Numbered from the stretch's first letter, positions 37,071-47,101 are shown. The stretch is DNA of 64,000 bases from Micromonospora noduli (GCF_003264365.1 NZ_PYAK01000003.1:124001-188000); one strand, 5' to 3'. Translations and numbers: made by a program. Notes: a model not told the origin generated them from the sequence alone.

Positions 37071-39035
37071 ATGCCCTTGTCGTACCCCCGGCCCCACCGG
37101 CCGAACCCCGCCCGCCGGCTCGCCGCCGCCGTCACCACGGCGCTGCTCGCGGCGGGTGTCCTGGTCGGTTGTTCCGGTGACGACGGGCCGCAGCGCACCG
37201 TCGACGCCTTCCTCGCGGGCTGGCGCAGCGGTGACCTCCAGGCGGTCGGTCTGATCGACCCGCTCGGCTCGAAACTGCCGTCGGCCGACGTGGCGCGCGA
37301 GATCAAGGACCTCTCCGGTGAGCTGGCGTCCACCCCGCCCAAGCTGACGCGTCGCGGCGAGCCGAAGATCACGAAGGACATCGCCACCACGACCGTCCAG
37401 GTGGAGTGGGCCCTGCCCGGTCAGACCCGTTGGGCGTACGACCGGGAGGTGCGGCTCGCCCACGGCGACGACGACCAGTGGCAGGTGATCTGGGAGCCGA
37501 AGGTGGTGCACGAGCAGCTCACCAAGGGCGATCGGTTGGCGCTGCGGCGCGACCCCGGTGCCCGCGCCGCCGTGCTGGACAACGCCGGAAAGCCGCTGGT
37601 GACCCCGCGCCCGGTGGTCCGGGTGGGTGTGCAGCCCAATGGGGTCACCGACCTCAAGAAGCTCGTCAAGGACCTCGACGCGGCGTTCAAGGCCATCCGC
37701 CCGGCGCTGGTCCCCGGCGTCGACCTGGCCGACCTGCCCGACCGGGTGGCCAAGGCCGAGCCGGGCGCATTCGTCGAGGTGGTGTCGCTCCGCGAGGAGG
37801 CGTACCGGCAGATCAAGCCCCGGATCTACGACCTGCCCGGCACCAAGTTCATCTCCGACAAGATCGACCTGGCGCCCACCCGCGAGTTCGCCCGCGCGCT
37901 GCTCGGCACTGTCGACCAGGCGCAGGCCGACGACCTCGCCGCGCACCCCGACCGGTACGTCGTCGGCGATCTGGTGGGGCACGGCGGGCTACAGGGCCGC
38001 TACGACGAACGACTGCGCGGCGGGCCCGGGCTGACCGTGGTGGTCGAGCGTCCGGCCGAGGGCGGCAAACTCGAACCCACCGGCGCCGAGCTGTTCCGCC
38101 GGGAGCCGCAGCCCGGGCAGGCGCTGAAGACGACGCTGGACGTCGCCGTTCAGAACTCGGCCGACGGGGCACTGCGCGCCGAGCCGCGCCGGTCCGCCCT
38201 GGTGGCGATCCGGATCAGCGACGGCGCCGTGCTCGCCGCGGCGAACGGCCCCGGTCCGGCCGGGGAGAATCTGGCCTTCGACGCCCAGGTGCCTCCGGGC
38301 TCCACGTTCAAGATGGTCAGCACGCTGGGCCTGCTGGACCGGGGTGCGGTGACGCTGGACGGGCCGGTGGACTGCAAGAAGACCTTCACTGTGGACGGCC
38401 GGTCCTTCAAGAACTCCGACAACTTCGAGCTCGGCTCGGTGCCGTTCCGCACCGACTTCGCCAAGTCCTGCAACACGGCGTTCGCCGCGCTGGCCCCGAA
38501 GCTCGGCGGCGACGGGCTGGCAGCCGCCGGTCGCTCGCTGGGCCTGGAGGGTCAGTGGGACCTCGGCACGGACGCCTTCACCGGCAAGGTCTCGACGGGC
38601 GGCAGCCTGGCCGAGCAGGCCGCCGCGTCGTTCGGGCAGGGCACCACGCTGGTCAGCCCGCTCGCCATGGCCGGCGCCACCGCCGCCGTCGCCCGCGGCC
38701 GCTTCGAACAGCCGAAGCTGCTGATCGACCCGGCGCCGGCCAAGCCGGCCCCGGCAGGCGAGCAGCTCAAGCCGGAGTCCGTCAAGGCGCTGCGCACGAT
38801 GATGCGCGAGGTGGTCACCGCCGGCACCGGCAGCGCGCTCAAGGATGTGCCGGGCGAGGTGTACGGCAAGACCGGCACCGCCGAGTACGACGACAACCCG
38901 GCGCACACCCACGCCTGGTTCGTCGGCTGGCGGGGCGACGTGGCGTTCGCCGTCTTCGTGGAGAAGGGCGGGGCCAGCACCGCCTCGGCCGTCCCGATCG
39001 CCGAGCGCTTCCTCCGAGCCCTCCCAACCCCCTGA
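37071..39035 (+). CDS. Penicillin-binding transpeptidase lipoprotein
   Basis: 654 aa from ATG 37071 with GGAAGGA upstream. Lipoprotein signal with LVGC lipobox (Cys near residue 27), an NTF2-like MecA_N domain (about 35-150), a dimerisation domain, and a transpeptidase domain (about 345-650). Active-site motifs are STFK (PPGSTFKM), SCN and KTG (YGKTGTAEY). It is a class B-like PBP that cross-links peptidoglycan at the membrane outer face. MecA_N-containing PBPs are common in actinobacteria and do not by themselves show resistance. Confidence 0.94.
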   Translation: MPLSYPRPHRPNPARRLAAAVTTALLAAGVLVGCSGDDGPQRTVDAFLAGWRSGDLQAVGLIDPLGSKLPSADVAREIKDLSGELASTPPKLTRRGEPKITKDIATTTVQVEWALPGQTRWAYDREVRLAHGDDDQWQVIWEPKVVHEQLTKGDRLALRRDPGARAAVLDNAGKPLVTPRPVVRVGVQPNGVTDLKKLVKDLDAAFKAIRPALVPGVDLADLPDRVAKAEPGAFVEVVSLREEAYRQIKPRIYDLPGTKFISDKIDLAPTREFARALLGTVDQAQADDLAAHPDRYVVGDLVGHGGLQGRYDERLRGGPGLTVVVERPAEGGKLEPTGAELFRREPQPGQALKTTLDVAVQNSADGALRAEPRRSALVAIRISDGAVLAAANGPGPAGENLAFDAQVPPGSTFKMVSTLGLLDRGAVTLDGPVDCKKTFTVDGRSFKNSDNFELGSVPFRTDFAKSCNTAFAALAPKLGGDGLAAAGRSLGLEGQWDLGTDAFTGKVSTGGSLAEQAAASFGQGTTLVSPLAMAGATAAVARGRFEQPKLLIDPAPAKPAPAGEQLKPESVKALRTMMREVVTAGTGSALKDVPGEVYGKTGTAEYDDNPAHTHAWFVGWRGDVAFAVFVEKGGASTASAVPIAERFLRALPTP

Positions 39036-39137
39036 CCCCACCACCAGGGGCTCTGCCGGGCGCCCGCGGGGCCCTGGGCTGTCCGGGGCACCACCGGGCG
39101 TCCGGCCAACGCCCCGGGGCCAACGCGCGGCGCCCGG

Positions 39138-39220
39138 CCTTGATCCACTCGGTTTCGCTGGAACTGCGGTGTCCGAGCCACTCGGACAGCCCGGAGTCAC
39201 TGAAACCGAGTCGATCAAGG
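39138..39220. repeat. Intergenic palindrome B
   Basis: Outer arms of 19 nt (39138-39156 and 39202-39220, 18 matches; CCTTGATC at the end, GGTTTC inside) enclose a perfect inner hairpin TGTCCGAG / CTCGGACA (39170-39188). It lies between convergent penicillin-binding protein and arginase-family genes. Confidence 0.7.
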
Positions 39221-39240
39221 TTAGGGGGCCGAGGGTCGGG

Positions 39241-40692
39241 TCAGGCGGTGTCGGCTTCGTGCCTTTCGGGCGGGTTCTGCGTCGACGGGGCGGCGGTGCG
39301 TCGCAGGAGACCTGGGCCGGCCGACGCCGGCGGGCCGACCGGTTCGCGCTCGACCAGGGGCGCGACACTGGCCGCGACGCCCGATGGCTCGGAGTGGGCC
39401 CGTCCGCCCGTGCCGGGCGACTCCCCCTCGGCCGGGACGTCGTACGGCACCGCGGCCACCGGCGAACCGACGCCGGGGACACCAACGTCGGCAGGCCCGA
39501 CATCGGCGGGCCCGAGCCCAGCAGGCCCGACATCGGCGGGGTCGATGTCAGCGGCGTCGGTGTCAGCGGGGAATTCAAGCCTCGCAACCCGCTCAGCACC
39601 GTCGAGCCCGTCAAGCCTGACCAGCCCGTCGAGCCGCTCGGCACGGTTGGGACGCTCGGCACGGTCGAGCCGCTCGGCGCGGTCGGAGCGATCGGTGGTG
39701 GCGGTCGCGGCCCGGCCGTTGCCGCGCCGCGGGGAGGGCGTGGGCCGGGCCGACAGCAGTCGGGGCGGCACGGCTTCCGGGGCGGTCACCGGTGCCAGAC
39801 CGGCGACCACCGTGTTGACGATCTCGGCCGCGTACGAGCCGTCCGGGTCGTAGTCGGGGTCGAAGACGGTCAGCTCCACGCCGAGGCAGTGCGGGGTGTC
39901 GACCAGGCCGGCGAGCAGGATCTCCAGCTCGGCGAAGGCGATTCCACCCGGGTCGGGGGCGTCCACGGCGGGCATCACCGCCGGGTCGAGCACGTCCACG
40001 TCGATGTGCACCCAGTAACCCGCGCAGTCGGCGAGTTGCTCGTGCGCCCACTGGGCCGTCCGGGCGGCTCCTTCGGCGCGCAGCGCCGGCACCGGTCGGG
40101 TGGTGATCCCGGCGGCCTGGAGGTCGAGCCGGTATTCGTCCTGGGCGCGAATGCCGAGCACCACCACGTCGATGTCGCGGAAGTAGGGCCGACGGCCCTC
40201 CAGCGCGGCCAGGTCGGCCTGCCCTCGCCCGGTGACCAGGGCCAGGTCCTCACCGGCGGCGGCGCCGACGTAGGAGGCGTTGCCGGGGTGCCGGAAGTCG
40301 GAGTGCCCGTCGACGAAGACCAGCCCGATCCGCCCGCCGACGGCCTCGCCGAGGCGGTGCATGGCCAGGGCCGAGCCGAGGAGCACGGAGCAGTCGCCCC
40401 CGAGCACGACCGGGAACTCACCCCGGTCGATGATCGAGCCGATGCGCTCGGCGAGGGCCAACGAGTAGTCGGCGATCTCCCGGGCGTGGCACACCCCGTC
40501 GCCGGGCCGCCAGTCGCCCGGGTCGTAACGGGCGGGAGTGACACAGCCGGCGTCGCGGGCGCGGAGCCGGGCCAGCAGGTCGTGGTCGCGCAGCGCCCCG
40601 GGCGCCTTGGCGCAACCCGGGACCGACGTGGGCGTCGGCGGCCGTAGACCGAGATTTGTCGGCGCGTCGAGGACGGCGATCCGGCGCATCAT
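39241..40692 (-). CDS. Arginase/agmatinase-family protein with long repetitive tail
   Basis: 483 aa. Residues about 1-305 form the arginase fold with metal sites GGDCSVLLG, FVDGHSDFRHP and HIDVDVLDPAV. The first site has Cys where most ureohydrolases have His (GGDHS), so metal binding may differ. The remaining about 175 residues are an unusual tail: Arg/Ala/Glu/Asp repeats (DRAERLDRAERPNRAERLDG), then PADVGPA-type repeats, then a Pro/Ser/Gly-rich end. True activity (arginine, agmatine or another guanidine/formimino substrate) is not decided by the sequence. Confidence 0.85.
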   Translation of the reverse strand: MMRRIAVLDAPTNLGLRPPTPTSVPGCAKAPGALRDHDLLARLRARDAGCVTPARYDPGDWRPGDGVCHAREIADYSLALAERIGSIIDRGEFPVVLGGDCSVLLGSALAMHRLGEAVGGRIGLVFVDGHSDFRHPGNASYVGAAAGEDLALVTGRGQADLAALEGRRPYFRDIDVVVLGIRAQDEYRLDLQAAGITTRPVPALRAEGAARTAQWAHEQLADCAGYWVHIDVDVLDPAVMPAVDAPDPGGIAFAELEILLAGLVDTPHCLGVELTVFDPDYDPDGSYAAEIVNTVVAGLAPVTAPEAVPPRLLSARPTPSPRRGNGRAATATTDRSDRAERLDRAERPNRAERLDGLVRLDGLDGAERVARLEFPADTDAADIDPADVGPAGLGPADVGPADVGVPGVGSPVAAVPYDVPAEGESPGTGGRAHSEPSGVAASVAPLVEREPVGPPASAGPGLLRRTAAPSTQNPPERHEADTA

Positions 40693-40758
40693 GAGCTCCC
40701 GTCCTCGGTGGTCGGGCGGGCCGGCCGGAACGCCGGCCCGCGCTGGCGTGCTACGAAC

Positions 40759-41682
40759 TCAGAACAGGGCGCTGGCCAGGGCCCGACGTGCCGAGGCGAC
40801 CGCCGGATCGTCCGGGCCGGCGATGGAGAAGAGCGAGACCAGGTGCTGGCGAACCGTCTCACGGTCCTCACCGGCGGTGCGCCGGACCAGACCGACGAGC
40901 CGGGCGTACGCCTGCTCGGCCAGCCCGCTGAGCACCTCGATGTCGGCGGCCAGCAGTTGGGCGGCGACGTCGTCGGGGGCGCTCTCGGCGGCGGCCAGCG
41001 CGGCGGACGGGTCGGCGCCGGCCACCCGACGGGCCACCCCGACCTGGGCCAGCCCCGCCGTGGCCGCGGCGTCCGCCGGGGCGTCGGCGAGGATCTTCCG
41101 GTACGCCTGCTCGGCGGCGTCAAGATCGCCGCTCATCAGCGCGTCGTCCGCCTCGTCGAGGCGGGGGTCCTCCGGCTCGGCGACGGTCACGCCACCGGCC
41201 TTGAGCACGGCCTGGAGCCACTGCCGCAGCTGAGCCTCGGGAACCACTCCGGAGAAGGCGTCGACCGGCTGGCCGCCGACGACCGCGTAGACCATCGGGA
41301 TGCCCTGCACCCGGAACATCTGGGCGATTCGGGGATTTTCCTGCACGTCGACCCGGGCCAGCACCCAGGCGCCGCCGCCCTCGGCGTTCAGCCGCTCCAG
41401 GACCGGGGCGAACTCGTCGCTCTCCGGGAAGCCGGCCGCACCGAAGAACACGACGACGGGCGTGGCCATCGAGCGTTCGAGCACGTCGGACTGAATTGTC
41501 GCCTCGGTGACGTCCACGATGGCGGTGTCACCGCCGGCGGTGGGCGCGCCGGGGGCGCCGTTGGACGGGCCGCCCTGCGGGGGCGTGCCGGGGCGGGTAC
41601 TTGCTGGTGCGGGGCCACGCAGCGTGCTGAGGTCGACCGCGCCGCGGGTGAAGATCGACGAGGTGATCCGTGGGTCGCTCAT
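40759..41682 (-). CDS. Thioredoxin-like/TPR co-chaperone (YbbN/CnoX-like)
   Basis: 307 aa. A thioredoxin fold at about 50-165 is followed by TPR-like helices (about 170-305). The CxxC site is absent (FFGAAGFPESDEF), as in several YbbN proteins that act as holdases rather than disulfide enzymes. The N-terminal 50 residues are Pro/Gly-rich. Stand-alone gene between the arginase-family gene and icmA. Confidence 0.88.
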   Translation of the reverse strand: MSDPRITSSIFTRGAVDLSTLRGPAPASTRPGTPPQGGPSNGAPGAPTAGGDTAIVDVTEATIQSDVLERSMATPVVVFFGAAGFPESDEFAPVLERLNAEGGGAWVLARVDVQENPRIAQMFRVQGIPMVYAVVGGQPVDAFSGVVPEAQLRQWLQAVLKAGGVTVAEPEDPRLDEADDALMSGDLDAAEQAYRKILADAPADAAATAGLAQVGVARRVAGADPSAALAAAESAPDDVAAQLLAADIEVLSGLAEQAYARLVGLVRRTAGEDRETVRQHLVSLFSIAGPDDPAVASARRALASALF

Positions 41683-41766
41683 GGTTACCTAGTCTCGCAC
41701 GTGAGCCCCCGATCTCAGCTCACCCGCAACCCCGACGTTGCAACTCTCACGCCCCGTCGCCACCCC

Positions 41767-41841
41767 CCGCGATCTTGCACATTCTGTCGCCGGTACGCCG
41801 CATTCATGCCTTATGTCGGCGCACAAACTGCAAGATCGCGG
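41767..41841. repeat. Intergenic palindrome C
   Basis: Perfect 13-bp arms CCGCGATCTTGCA (41767-41779) and TGCAAGATCGCGG (41829-41841). It starts about 15 nt downstream of the icmA stop on the minus strand and ends well upstream of the thioredoxin/TPR gene. Probable icmA terminator and family member. Confidence 0.65.
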
Positions 41842-41856
41842 AGGGGTGGTGGGGGG

Positions 41857-43545
41857 TTAGAAGCGGGCTGGCTCTCGGTAGGTGCCCCACTCGGCGCGCA
41901 GGGCGTCGCAGATCTCGCCCAGGGTCGCCTCGGCGCGGACCGCGTCGAGCATGGCGGGGATCATGTTCTCGTCGGTACGGCTCGCCTCGATCATCCGGGT
42001 CACCGCCGCGCGAACCGCTGACTCGTTCCGCGCGCTCTTGCGCTCGGCGAGCACCCGGCGCTGCTCCAGCTCCACCTCGTGCGAGATGCGCAGGATCTCC
42101 AGCTCCTTGGCGACCGTGCCGGTGTGGCAGTTGACCCCGACGATCTTCTTGTCACCCTTTTCGAGGGCCTGCTGGTAGACGAAGGCCGACTCGGCGATGT
42201 GCCCGGTGAACCAGCCGTCCTCGATACCGCGCAGGATGCCCGAGGTCATCGGGCCGATCTGGTGTGGCCCGTCTCCGCCGAGCTGCCGGATCCGGGCGAA
42301 GATCTCCTCCGCCTCGGCCTCGATCTTGTCGGTCAGCGCCTCGACGTACCAGGAGCCGCCGAGCGGGTCGGCCACGTTGACCACACCGGTCTCCTCCATC
42401 AACACCTGCTGAGTACGCAGGGCGATCTCGGCCGACTCGTCGGTGGGCAGCGCCAGGGTCTCGTCCAGCGCGTTGGTGTGCAGCGAGTTCGTGCCGCCGA
42501 GCACCGCCGCGAGAGCCTCGACGGCGGTGCGTACGACGTTGTTGACCGGCTGCTGCGCGGTCAGCGACACCCCGGCGGTCTGGGTGTGGAACCGCAGCCA
42601 CAGGGCCTTCTCGCTGGTCGCGCCGTAGACGTCACGCAGCCAACGGGCCCAGATCCGGCGGGCGGCGCGGAACTTGGCGATCTCCTCGAAGAAGTCGAGG
42701 TGCGAGTCGAAGAAGAAGCTCAGCCCTGGCGCGAAGACGTTCACGTCCAGCCCACGCGAGAGGCCCAGCTCGACGTAGCCGAAGCCGTCCGCCAGGGTGT
42801 AAGCCAGCTCCTGCGCAGCGGTCGAGCCGGCCTCACGGATGTGGTAGCCGGAGACCGACAGCGGCTTGTAGCGCGGGATCTCCCGGGCGCAGTACTCCAT
42901 CAGGTCGCCGATCAGGCGCAGGTGCGGCTCCGGGTCGAAGAGCCACTCCTTCTGCGCGATGTACTCCTTGAAGATGTCGGTCTGCAGGGTGCCGTCCAGC
43001 TTGGACAGGTCGGCGCCCTGCCGCTCGGCGGCGACCAGGTACATGCAGAACACCGGCACGGCCGGACCGGAGATGGTCATCGAGGTGGTCACGCCGGCCA
43101 GGTCGATGCCGTCGAAGAGCGCCTGCATGTCGGTGGCGGTGTCGATGGCCACGCCGCAGTGGCCGACCTCGCCGAGCGCCTGCGGGTCGTCCGAGTCGCG
43201 GCCCATCAGCGTCGGCATGTCGAACGCCACCGAGAGGCCGCCGCCGCCGGCGCCGAGGATCATCTTGTAGCGCTCGTTGGTCTGCTGGGCGTTGCCGAAG
43301 CCGGCGAACTGCCGGATCGTCCAGGTCCGACCGCGGTAACCGGTGGGATACAAACCCCGGGTGTACGGATACTCGCCCGGCCAACCAATCCGTTCGAAGC
43401 CCGGATAGGTGGCGCCCTCCGGCGGCCCGTACACCGGCTCCACCGGCATGCCGGAGAGCGTGGTGAAGTCCGCGTCCCGCTTGCGCGCGGCGTCGTACCG
43501 GGCCTGCCAGCGCGCCCGTCCGGCGTCGATCTCGTCGGCGTCCAT
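41857..43545 (-). CDS. icmA: Isobutyryl-CoA mutase large subunit (IcmA-type)
   Basis: 562 aa from ATG 43545 with GGAGGAG upstream. Substrate-binding TIM barrel of the B12-dependent acyl-CoA mutases, without the C-terminal cobalamin-binding domain. Active-site identity distinguishes it from methylmalonyl-CoA mutase: Phe80 (RQFAGFG) and Gln198 (EYIAQKEW) occupy the positions of Tyr89 and Arg207 of the mutase from Propionibacterium; the Phe/Gln pair is the isobutyryl-CoA mutase signature. It interconverts isobutyryl-CoA and n-butyryl-CoA. The small B12-binding subunit is not in the window. A palindromic operator lies 54 bp upstream. Confidence 0.93.
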   Translation of the reverse strand: MDADEIDAGRARWQARYDAARKRDADFTTLSGMPVEPVYGPPEGATYPGFERIGWPGEYPYTRGLYPTGYRGRTWTIRQFAGFGNAQQTNERYKMILGAGGGGLSVAFDMPTLMGRDSDDPQALGEVGHCGVAIDTATDMQALFDGIDLAGVTTSMTISGPAVPVFCMYLVAAERQGADLSKLDGTLQTDIFKEYIAQKEWLFDPEPHLRLIGDLMEYCAREIPRYKPLSVSGYHIREAGSTAAQELAYTLADGFGYVELGLSRGLDVNVFAPGLSFFFDSHLDFFEEIAKFRAARRIWARWLRDVYGATSEKALWLRFHTQTAGVSLTAQQPVNNVVRTAVEALAAVLGGTNSLHTNALDETLALPTDESAEIALRTQQVLMEETGVVNVADPLGGSWYVEALTDKIEAEAEEIFARIRQLGGDGPHQIGPMTSGILRGIEDGWFTGHIAESAFVYQQALEKGDKKIVGVNCHTGTVAKELEILRISHEVELEQRRVLAERKSARNESAVRAAVTRMIEASRTDENMIPAMLDAVRAEATLGEICDALRAEWGTYREPARF

Positions 43546-43598
43546 GAGCAGGGCTCCTCCTCGGGTCCTCGACTGCACGTCGAGTGTAAGGCCCCTAC

Positions 43599-43614
43599 CT
43601 GAACGATCGCTAAG
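43599..43614. promoter_or_regulatory. Acyl-CoA operator site 1 (icmA promoter)
   Basis: CTGAACGATCGCTAAG, a near-palindrome 54 bp upstream of the icmA start. On the minus strand TACACT (43588-43583) is a possible -10, so the site would sit over the -35. The same motif recurs at 47134, 47826 and 61118. Confidence 0.65.
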
Positions 43615-43622
43615 TCAGGCCG

Positions 43623-43636
43623 TACCGGCGAGTAAC
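43623..43636. promoter_or_regulatory. TACCGNNNAGTAAY motif upstream of icmA
   Basis: TACCGGCGAGTAAC, next to operator site 1. Similar copies are at 47832-47845 (ccr) and 63000-63013 (aldehyde dehydrogenase). Confidence 0.4.
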
Positions 43637-43655
43637 GTGCGATCTGGACGCCCCG

Positions 43656-44063
43656 CTACGCGCTACGGGGTCGGTCCACCATCGCCACGTCGTCGACCCG
43701 GATGTTGACCTCGTCGACCCGCAGCCCGAACGCCTCGATCGTCTCCGTCACCTGGGCGCGTACCTGACTGGTGATCTCCGGTACCGGCCAACCTGCCTCA
43801 ATCACCAACACCAGGTTGACCACGGCGGCGTCCCCCGTGACGTGGGCCGAGCAACCCCGCCGGGCGTCACCCACCTGGTCCAGTCCGACCCGGTCGAGAA
43901 CCGCGTTGAAGAACCGGGCGACGTCCCCGCCCAGGTCGGCCACGCCGGGCACCGCGCGGGCCGCCGCGACGGCGATCTTCTCGATCACCTCGTCGGCGAC
44001 CTGCGTCGTCCCGCCAGCTGGCACCGACGCCCTGGTCAGCTCCCGCGTTGCTTCCAGGTCCAC
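43656..44063 (-). CDS. Asp23/Gls24-family protein 1
   Basis: 135 aa. Asp23/Gls24 (AmaP-associated envelope stress) family: IAVAAARAVPGVADLGG near residue 30 and VVNLVLVIEAGWPVPEITSQVR in the centre are diagnostic. It is the downstream copy of a tandem pair; the two share most conserved positions. No TM anchor protein (AmaP) is adjacent. Confidence 0.9.
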   Translation of the reverse strand: MDLEATRELTRASVPAGGTTQVADEVIEKIAVAAARAVPGVADLGGDVARFFNAVLDRVGLDQVGDARRGCSAHVTGDAAVVNLVLVIEAGWPVPEITSQVRAQVTETIEAFGLRVDEVNIRVDDVAMVDRPRSA

Positions 44064-44209
44064 AGTCGCTCCCTGCTCCTCGTACCACCGCGTCTGGGCA
44101 CGTCCGGCCCCGGTGAAGACGGGGCGGTGCGAGCCTACTGGGACGATGCCGTCCCGGGATGTTCCTGGCGGACGGTCCGGCAGCCGTCAGACCGCCGGGC
44201 AGCCACGTC

Positions 44210-44629
44210 TCAGGCTCCGGCTGCCGCCCCCGGCTGGTTCAGCTCGATGTCGTCCACAGTGACGTTGACCTGGGTGACCGTCAGGCCGTACTTCTCCACC
44301 GCTTCGATCACCGCGGCCCGCACCGCCTCGGTCACGTCGGCCACGACGTGCCCGGCGTCGATCACCAGGACCACGTTGATGACGGCCGAGCTGCCCTTCA
44401 CGTCGGCCGACACGCCCCGCCGAGCGTCGCCCACCTCGTCCAGGCCGATCTTGTCCAGCACGCTGTTGAAGAACCGGGAAACATCACCGCCGAGGTCGGC
44501 GACACCGGGCACGGCACGAGCGGCCGTACCGGCGATCTTCTCCACGACCTCGTCGGAAACCGACGTGACACCCCGGGCCGCGCCCGTCGCGGGCTGCACT
44601 GCGCCGGCGTTCTCCACCGCGTCCGTCAT
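44210..44629 (-). CDS. Asp23/Gls24-family protein 2
   Basis: 139 aa from ATG 44629 (GGGGAG upstream). Same family: VVEKIAGTAARAVPGVADLG, DVSRFFNSVLDKIGLDEVGD, and VINVVLVIDAGHVVADVTEA. Close paralogue of the next gene, separated by 146 bp. The open frame to 44767 continues upstream but the ribosome site supports 44629. Confidence 0.9.
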   Translation of the reverse strand: MTDAVENAGAVQPATGAARGVTSVSDEVVEKIAGTAARAVPGVADLGGDVSRFFNSVLDKIGLDEVGDARRGVSADVKGSSAVINVVLVIDAGHVVADVTEAVRAAVIEAVEKYGLTVTQVNVTVDDIELNQPGAAAGA

Positions 44630-44844
44630 GATCACATCTCCCCTGGTCCCCGTGCACTGTGGACCGACCGGCTCGTCAGCCCGCTTCGCGGAAGCCCCGC
44701 TTGCGGCCACGCGCGGCGAGCCTACTAAAACCAGAGCGACCTTCGCTTGCGGGCGTGCGGCGCGCACGGGCGACGGCGACGGTCCGCACCGGACAGTGCC
44801 GAGCGGGTCCTCCAGGTGGCCGCGCCGGCCGGCGGCTCGCCGGG

Positions 44845-45846
44845 TCAGCGCGCGAGCTGGGCGAGCAACTCGTCAGCCGCCGTGTACGGGTCGGTCGCGC
44901 CCTCGGCAACCTTGGTGGCGAGCGTCGCCAACTCCGTACCGTCGCGCAGTGAGCCGATCCGGGCGCGGAGGGTGCCGAGCGCGATCGCCTCGATCTCGGC
45001 GGCGGCCCGCGCCTCCTGGCGGCGGCGCAGCTCGCCGTGCTCGACCAGCCAGCCCCGGTGCTTGTCGATGGCGGCGGCGATGTCGTCGATGCCCTCGCCC
45101 CGGGCGGCGACCGACCGGACCACCTGGGGCCGCCACTGCCCCGGCCCGCGCTCACCGAGCGCGATCATGCCCTGGATGTCACGGACGGTGGCGTCGACAC
45201 CGTCCCGGTCCGCCTTGTTGACCACGAACACGTCGGCGATCTCCAGGATGCCGGCCTTGACCGCCTGGATCGCGTCGCCCATCCCGGGTGCGAGCAGCAC
45301 CAGCGTCGTGTCGGCGAGCGAGGCGACCTCCACCTCGGCCTGCCCGACGCCGACCGTCTCGACAAGCACCACGTCGCAGCCCGCGCCCTCCAGCACCCGG
45401 ACCGCCTGCGGCGTGGCCGCGGCCAGCCCGCCGAGGTGCCCCCGGCTGGACATCGACCGGATGTATACGCCCGGATCGGTGGCGTGGTCCTGCATCCGCA
45501 CCCGGTCACCGAGGATCGCTCCGCCGGTGAACGGGCTGGACGGGTCGACCGCGAGCACGCCCACCCGGTGCCCGCGCGCCCGCAGCGCTCGGACCAGCTC
45601 GTTCGTGGTGGTCGACTTGCCCACCCCGGGTGAACCGGTCAGCCCGACCACCTGGGCCTGCCCGGCGTACGGCGCCAGCGCTGCGGCGATCTCCGGCAAC
45701 AGCGCGTCACCGTTCTCCACCAGCGTGATCAGGCGAGCCACCGCGCGGGGGTCGCCCGCGCGGGCCCGCTCAACCAGCAGCGGTACGTCCCGGCTGCGGC
45801 GCACCGACGTGGTGCCCGCTGCCGGGATGTGCTCAGCCTCGCTCAC
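44845..45846 (-). CDS. meaB: MeaB-family GTPase chaperone of acyl-CoA mutase
   Basis: 333 aa. G3E P-loop GTPase with GSPGVGKST (Walker A), LVETVGVGQAEVEVASLAD (G3) and NKADRDG (base specificity). MeaB/ArgK proteins load and protect the cobalamin cofactor of methylmalonyl- or isobutyryl-CoA mutases. Location between thiolase and the IcmA gene fits a role with the mutase. Confidence 0.95.
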   Translation of the reverse strand: MSEAEHIPAAGTTSVRRSRDVPLLVERARAGDPRAVARLITLVENGDALLPEIAAALAPYAGQAQVVGLTGSPGVGKSTTTNELVRALRARGHRVGVLAVDPSSPFTGGAILGDRVRMQDHATDPGVYIRSMSSRGHLGGLAAATPQAVRVLEGAGCDVVLVETVGVGQAEVEVASLADTTLVLLAPGMGDAIQAVKAGILEIADVFVVNKADRDGVDATVRDIQGMIALGERGPGQWRPQVVRSVAARGEGIDDIAAAIDKHRGWLVEHGELRRRQEARAAAEIEAIALGTLRARIGSLRDGTELATLATKVAEGATDPYTAADELLAQLAR

Positions 45847-45901
45847 TGCGTCATCCCTGTTCGCGACTGCGGGGCTCGCAGGACCGGCTCACTCCTCGCG
45901 C

Positions 45902-47101
45902 TCACTGGCTGGTCTCGGCCTTGCCCGGCACGTGGATGATCAGCGCGTCGCCCTGGCCACCGCCGCCACACAGCGCGGCCGCGCCGGTGCCACCGCCGCG
46001 CCGCTTCAGCTCCAGAGCGAGGGTGAGCACGAGACGCGCGCCGGACATGCCGATCGGGTGCCCCAGCGCGATCGCGCCGCCGTTGACGTTGACCTTGTCC
46101 GGGCTGATCCCGAGGTCCCGGGTGGACTGGACACCGACCTGCGCGAACGCCTCATTGATCTCGATGAGGTCCAGGTCCGCAACGCTCAGGCCACCCTTCT
46201 TCAGGGCGTGGTTGATGGCGTTGGACGGCTGCGAGTGCAGGGAGTTGTCCGGGCCCGCCACGTTGCCGTGCGCACCGATCTCGGCCAGCCAGGTCAGCCC
46301 CAGCTCCTTCGCCTTGGCCTTGCTCATCACGAGCACCGCGGCGGCGCCGTCGGAGATCGGCGACGAACTGCCGGCGGTGATGGTGCCGTCCTTGGCGAAG
46401 GCGGGGCGCAGCTTGGCCAGCGACTCGACCGTGGTGTCCGGGCGGATGCCCTCGTCCTCGCTGATCACCAGCGGGTCACCCTTGCGCTGCGGGATGACCA
46501 CCGGGGCGATCTCGTCGGCGAAGTGGCCGTTCTTCTGCGCTGCGGCGGCCCGCTGGTGGCTGGCGGCGGCGAAGGCGTCCTGCTCCGCGCGGGAGATGCC
46601 GTGCCTGGCACCGAGCCGCTCGGTCGACTCGCCCATCGAGCAGCAGTCCCAGGCGTCGCTGAGCCCGTCGTGTGCCATGTGGTCCTTGACCACCACGTCG
46701 CCGTACTTGTAGCCGGTGCGCTGGCCCATCAGCAGGTGCGGGGCGTTGGTCATCGACTCCATGCCACCGGCCACCACGATGTCGAACTCGCCGGCCCGGA
46801 TCAACTGGTCGGCAAGGGCGATCGCGTCCAGGCCGGAGAGGCAGACCTTGTTGATGGTCAGCGCCGGCACGGACATCGGCACGCCGGCCTCGACCGCCGC
46901 CTGCCGAGCCGGGATCTGACCGGTGCCGGCCTGCAACACCTGCCCCATGATCACGTACTGGACCTGGTCCGGGCTGACGCCGGCACGCTCCAGCGCCGCC
47001 TTGATGGCGATCCCGCCGAGCTTCGTGGCCGGGAGGTCCTTGAGGTTGCCCAGCAGCCGGCCCATCGGGGTCCGCGCGCCGCTGACGATCACCGAAGCCA
47101 T
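45902..47101 (-). CDS. Acetyl-CoA acetyltransferase (thiolase)
   Basis: 399 aa. Nucleophilic Cys in [10 protein letters not shown] (about residue 88), active-site His in [10 protein letters not shown] and the second Cys in [10 protein letters not shown]. It condenses two acetyl-CoA to acetoacetyl-CoA, the first step to crotonyl-CoA in the ethylmalonyl-CoA route, or works in reverse for degradation. It is divergent from the epimerase gene, with operator site 2 in the shared promoter region. Confidence 0.95.
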   Translation of the reverse strand: MASVIVSGARTPMGRLLGNLKDLPATKLGGIAIKAALERAGVSPDQVQYVIMGQVLQAGTGQIPARQAAVEAGVPMSVPALTINKVCLSGLDAIALADQLIRAGEFDIVVAGGMESMTNAPHLLMGQRTGYKYGDVVVKDHMAHDGLSDAWDCCSMGESTERLGARHGISRAEQDAFAAASHQRAAAAQKNGHFADEIAPVVIPQRKGDPLVISEDEGIRPDTTVESLAKLRPAFAKDGTITAGSSSPISDGAAAVLVMSKAKAKELGLTWLAEIGAHGNVAGPDNSLHSQPSNAINHALKKGGLSVADLDLIEINEAFAQVGVQSTRDLGISPDKVNVNGGAIALGHPIGMSGARLVLTLALELKRRGGGTGAAALCGGGGQGDALIIHVPGKAETSQ

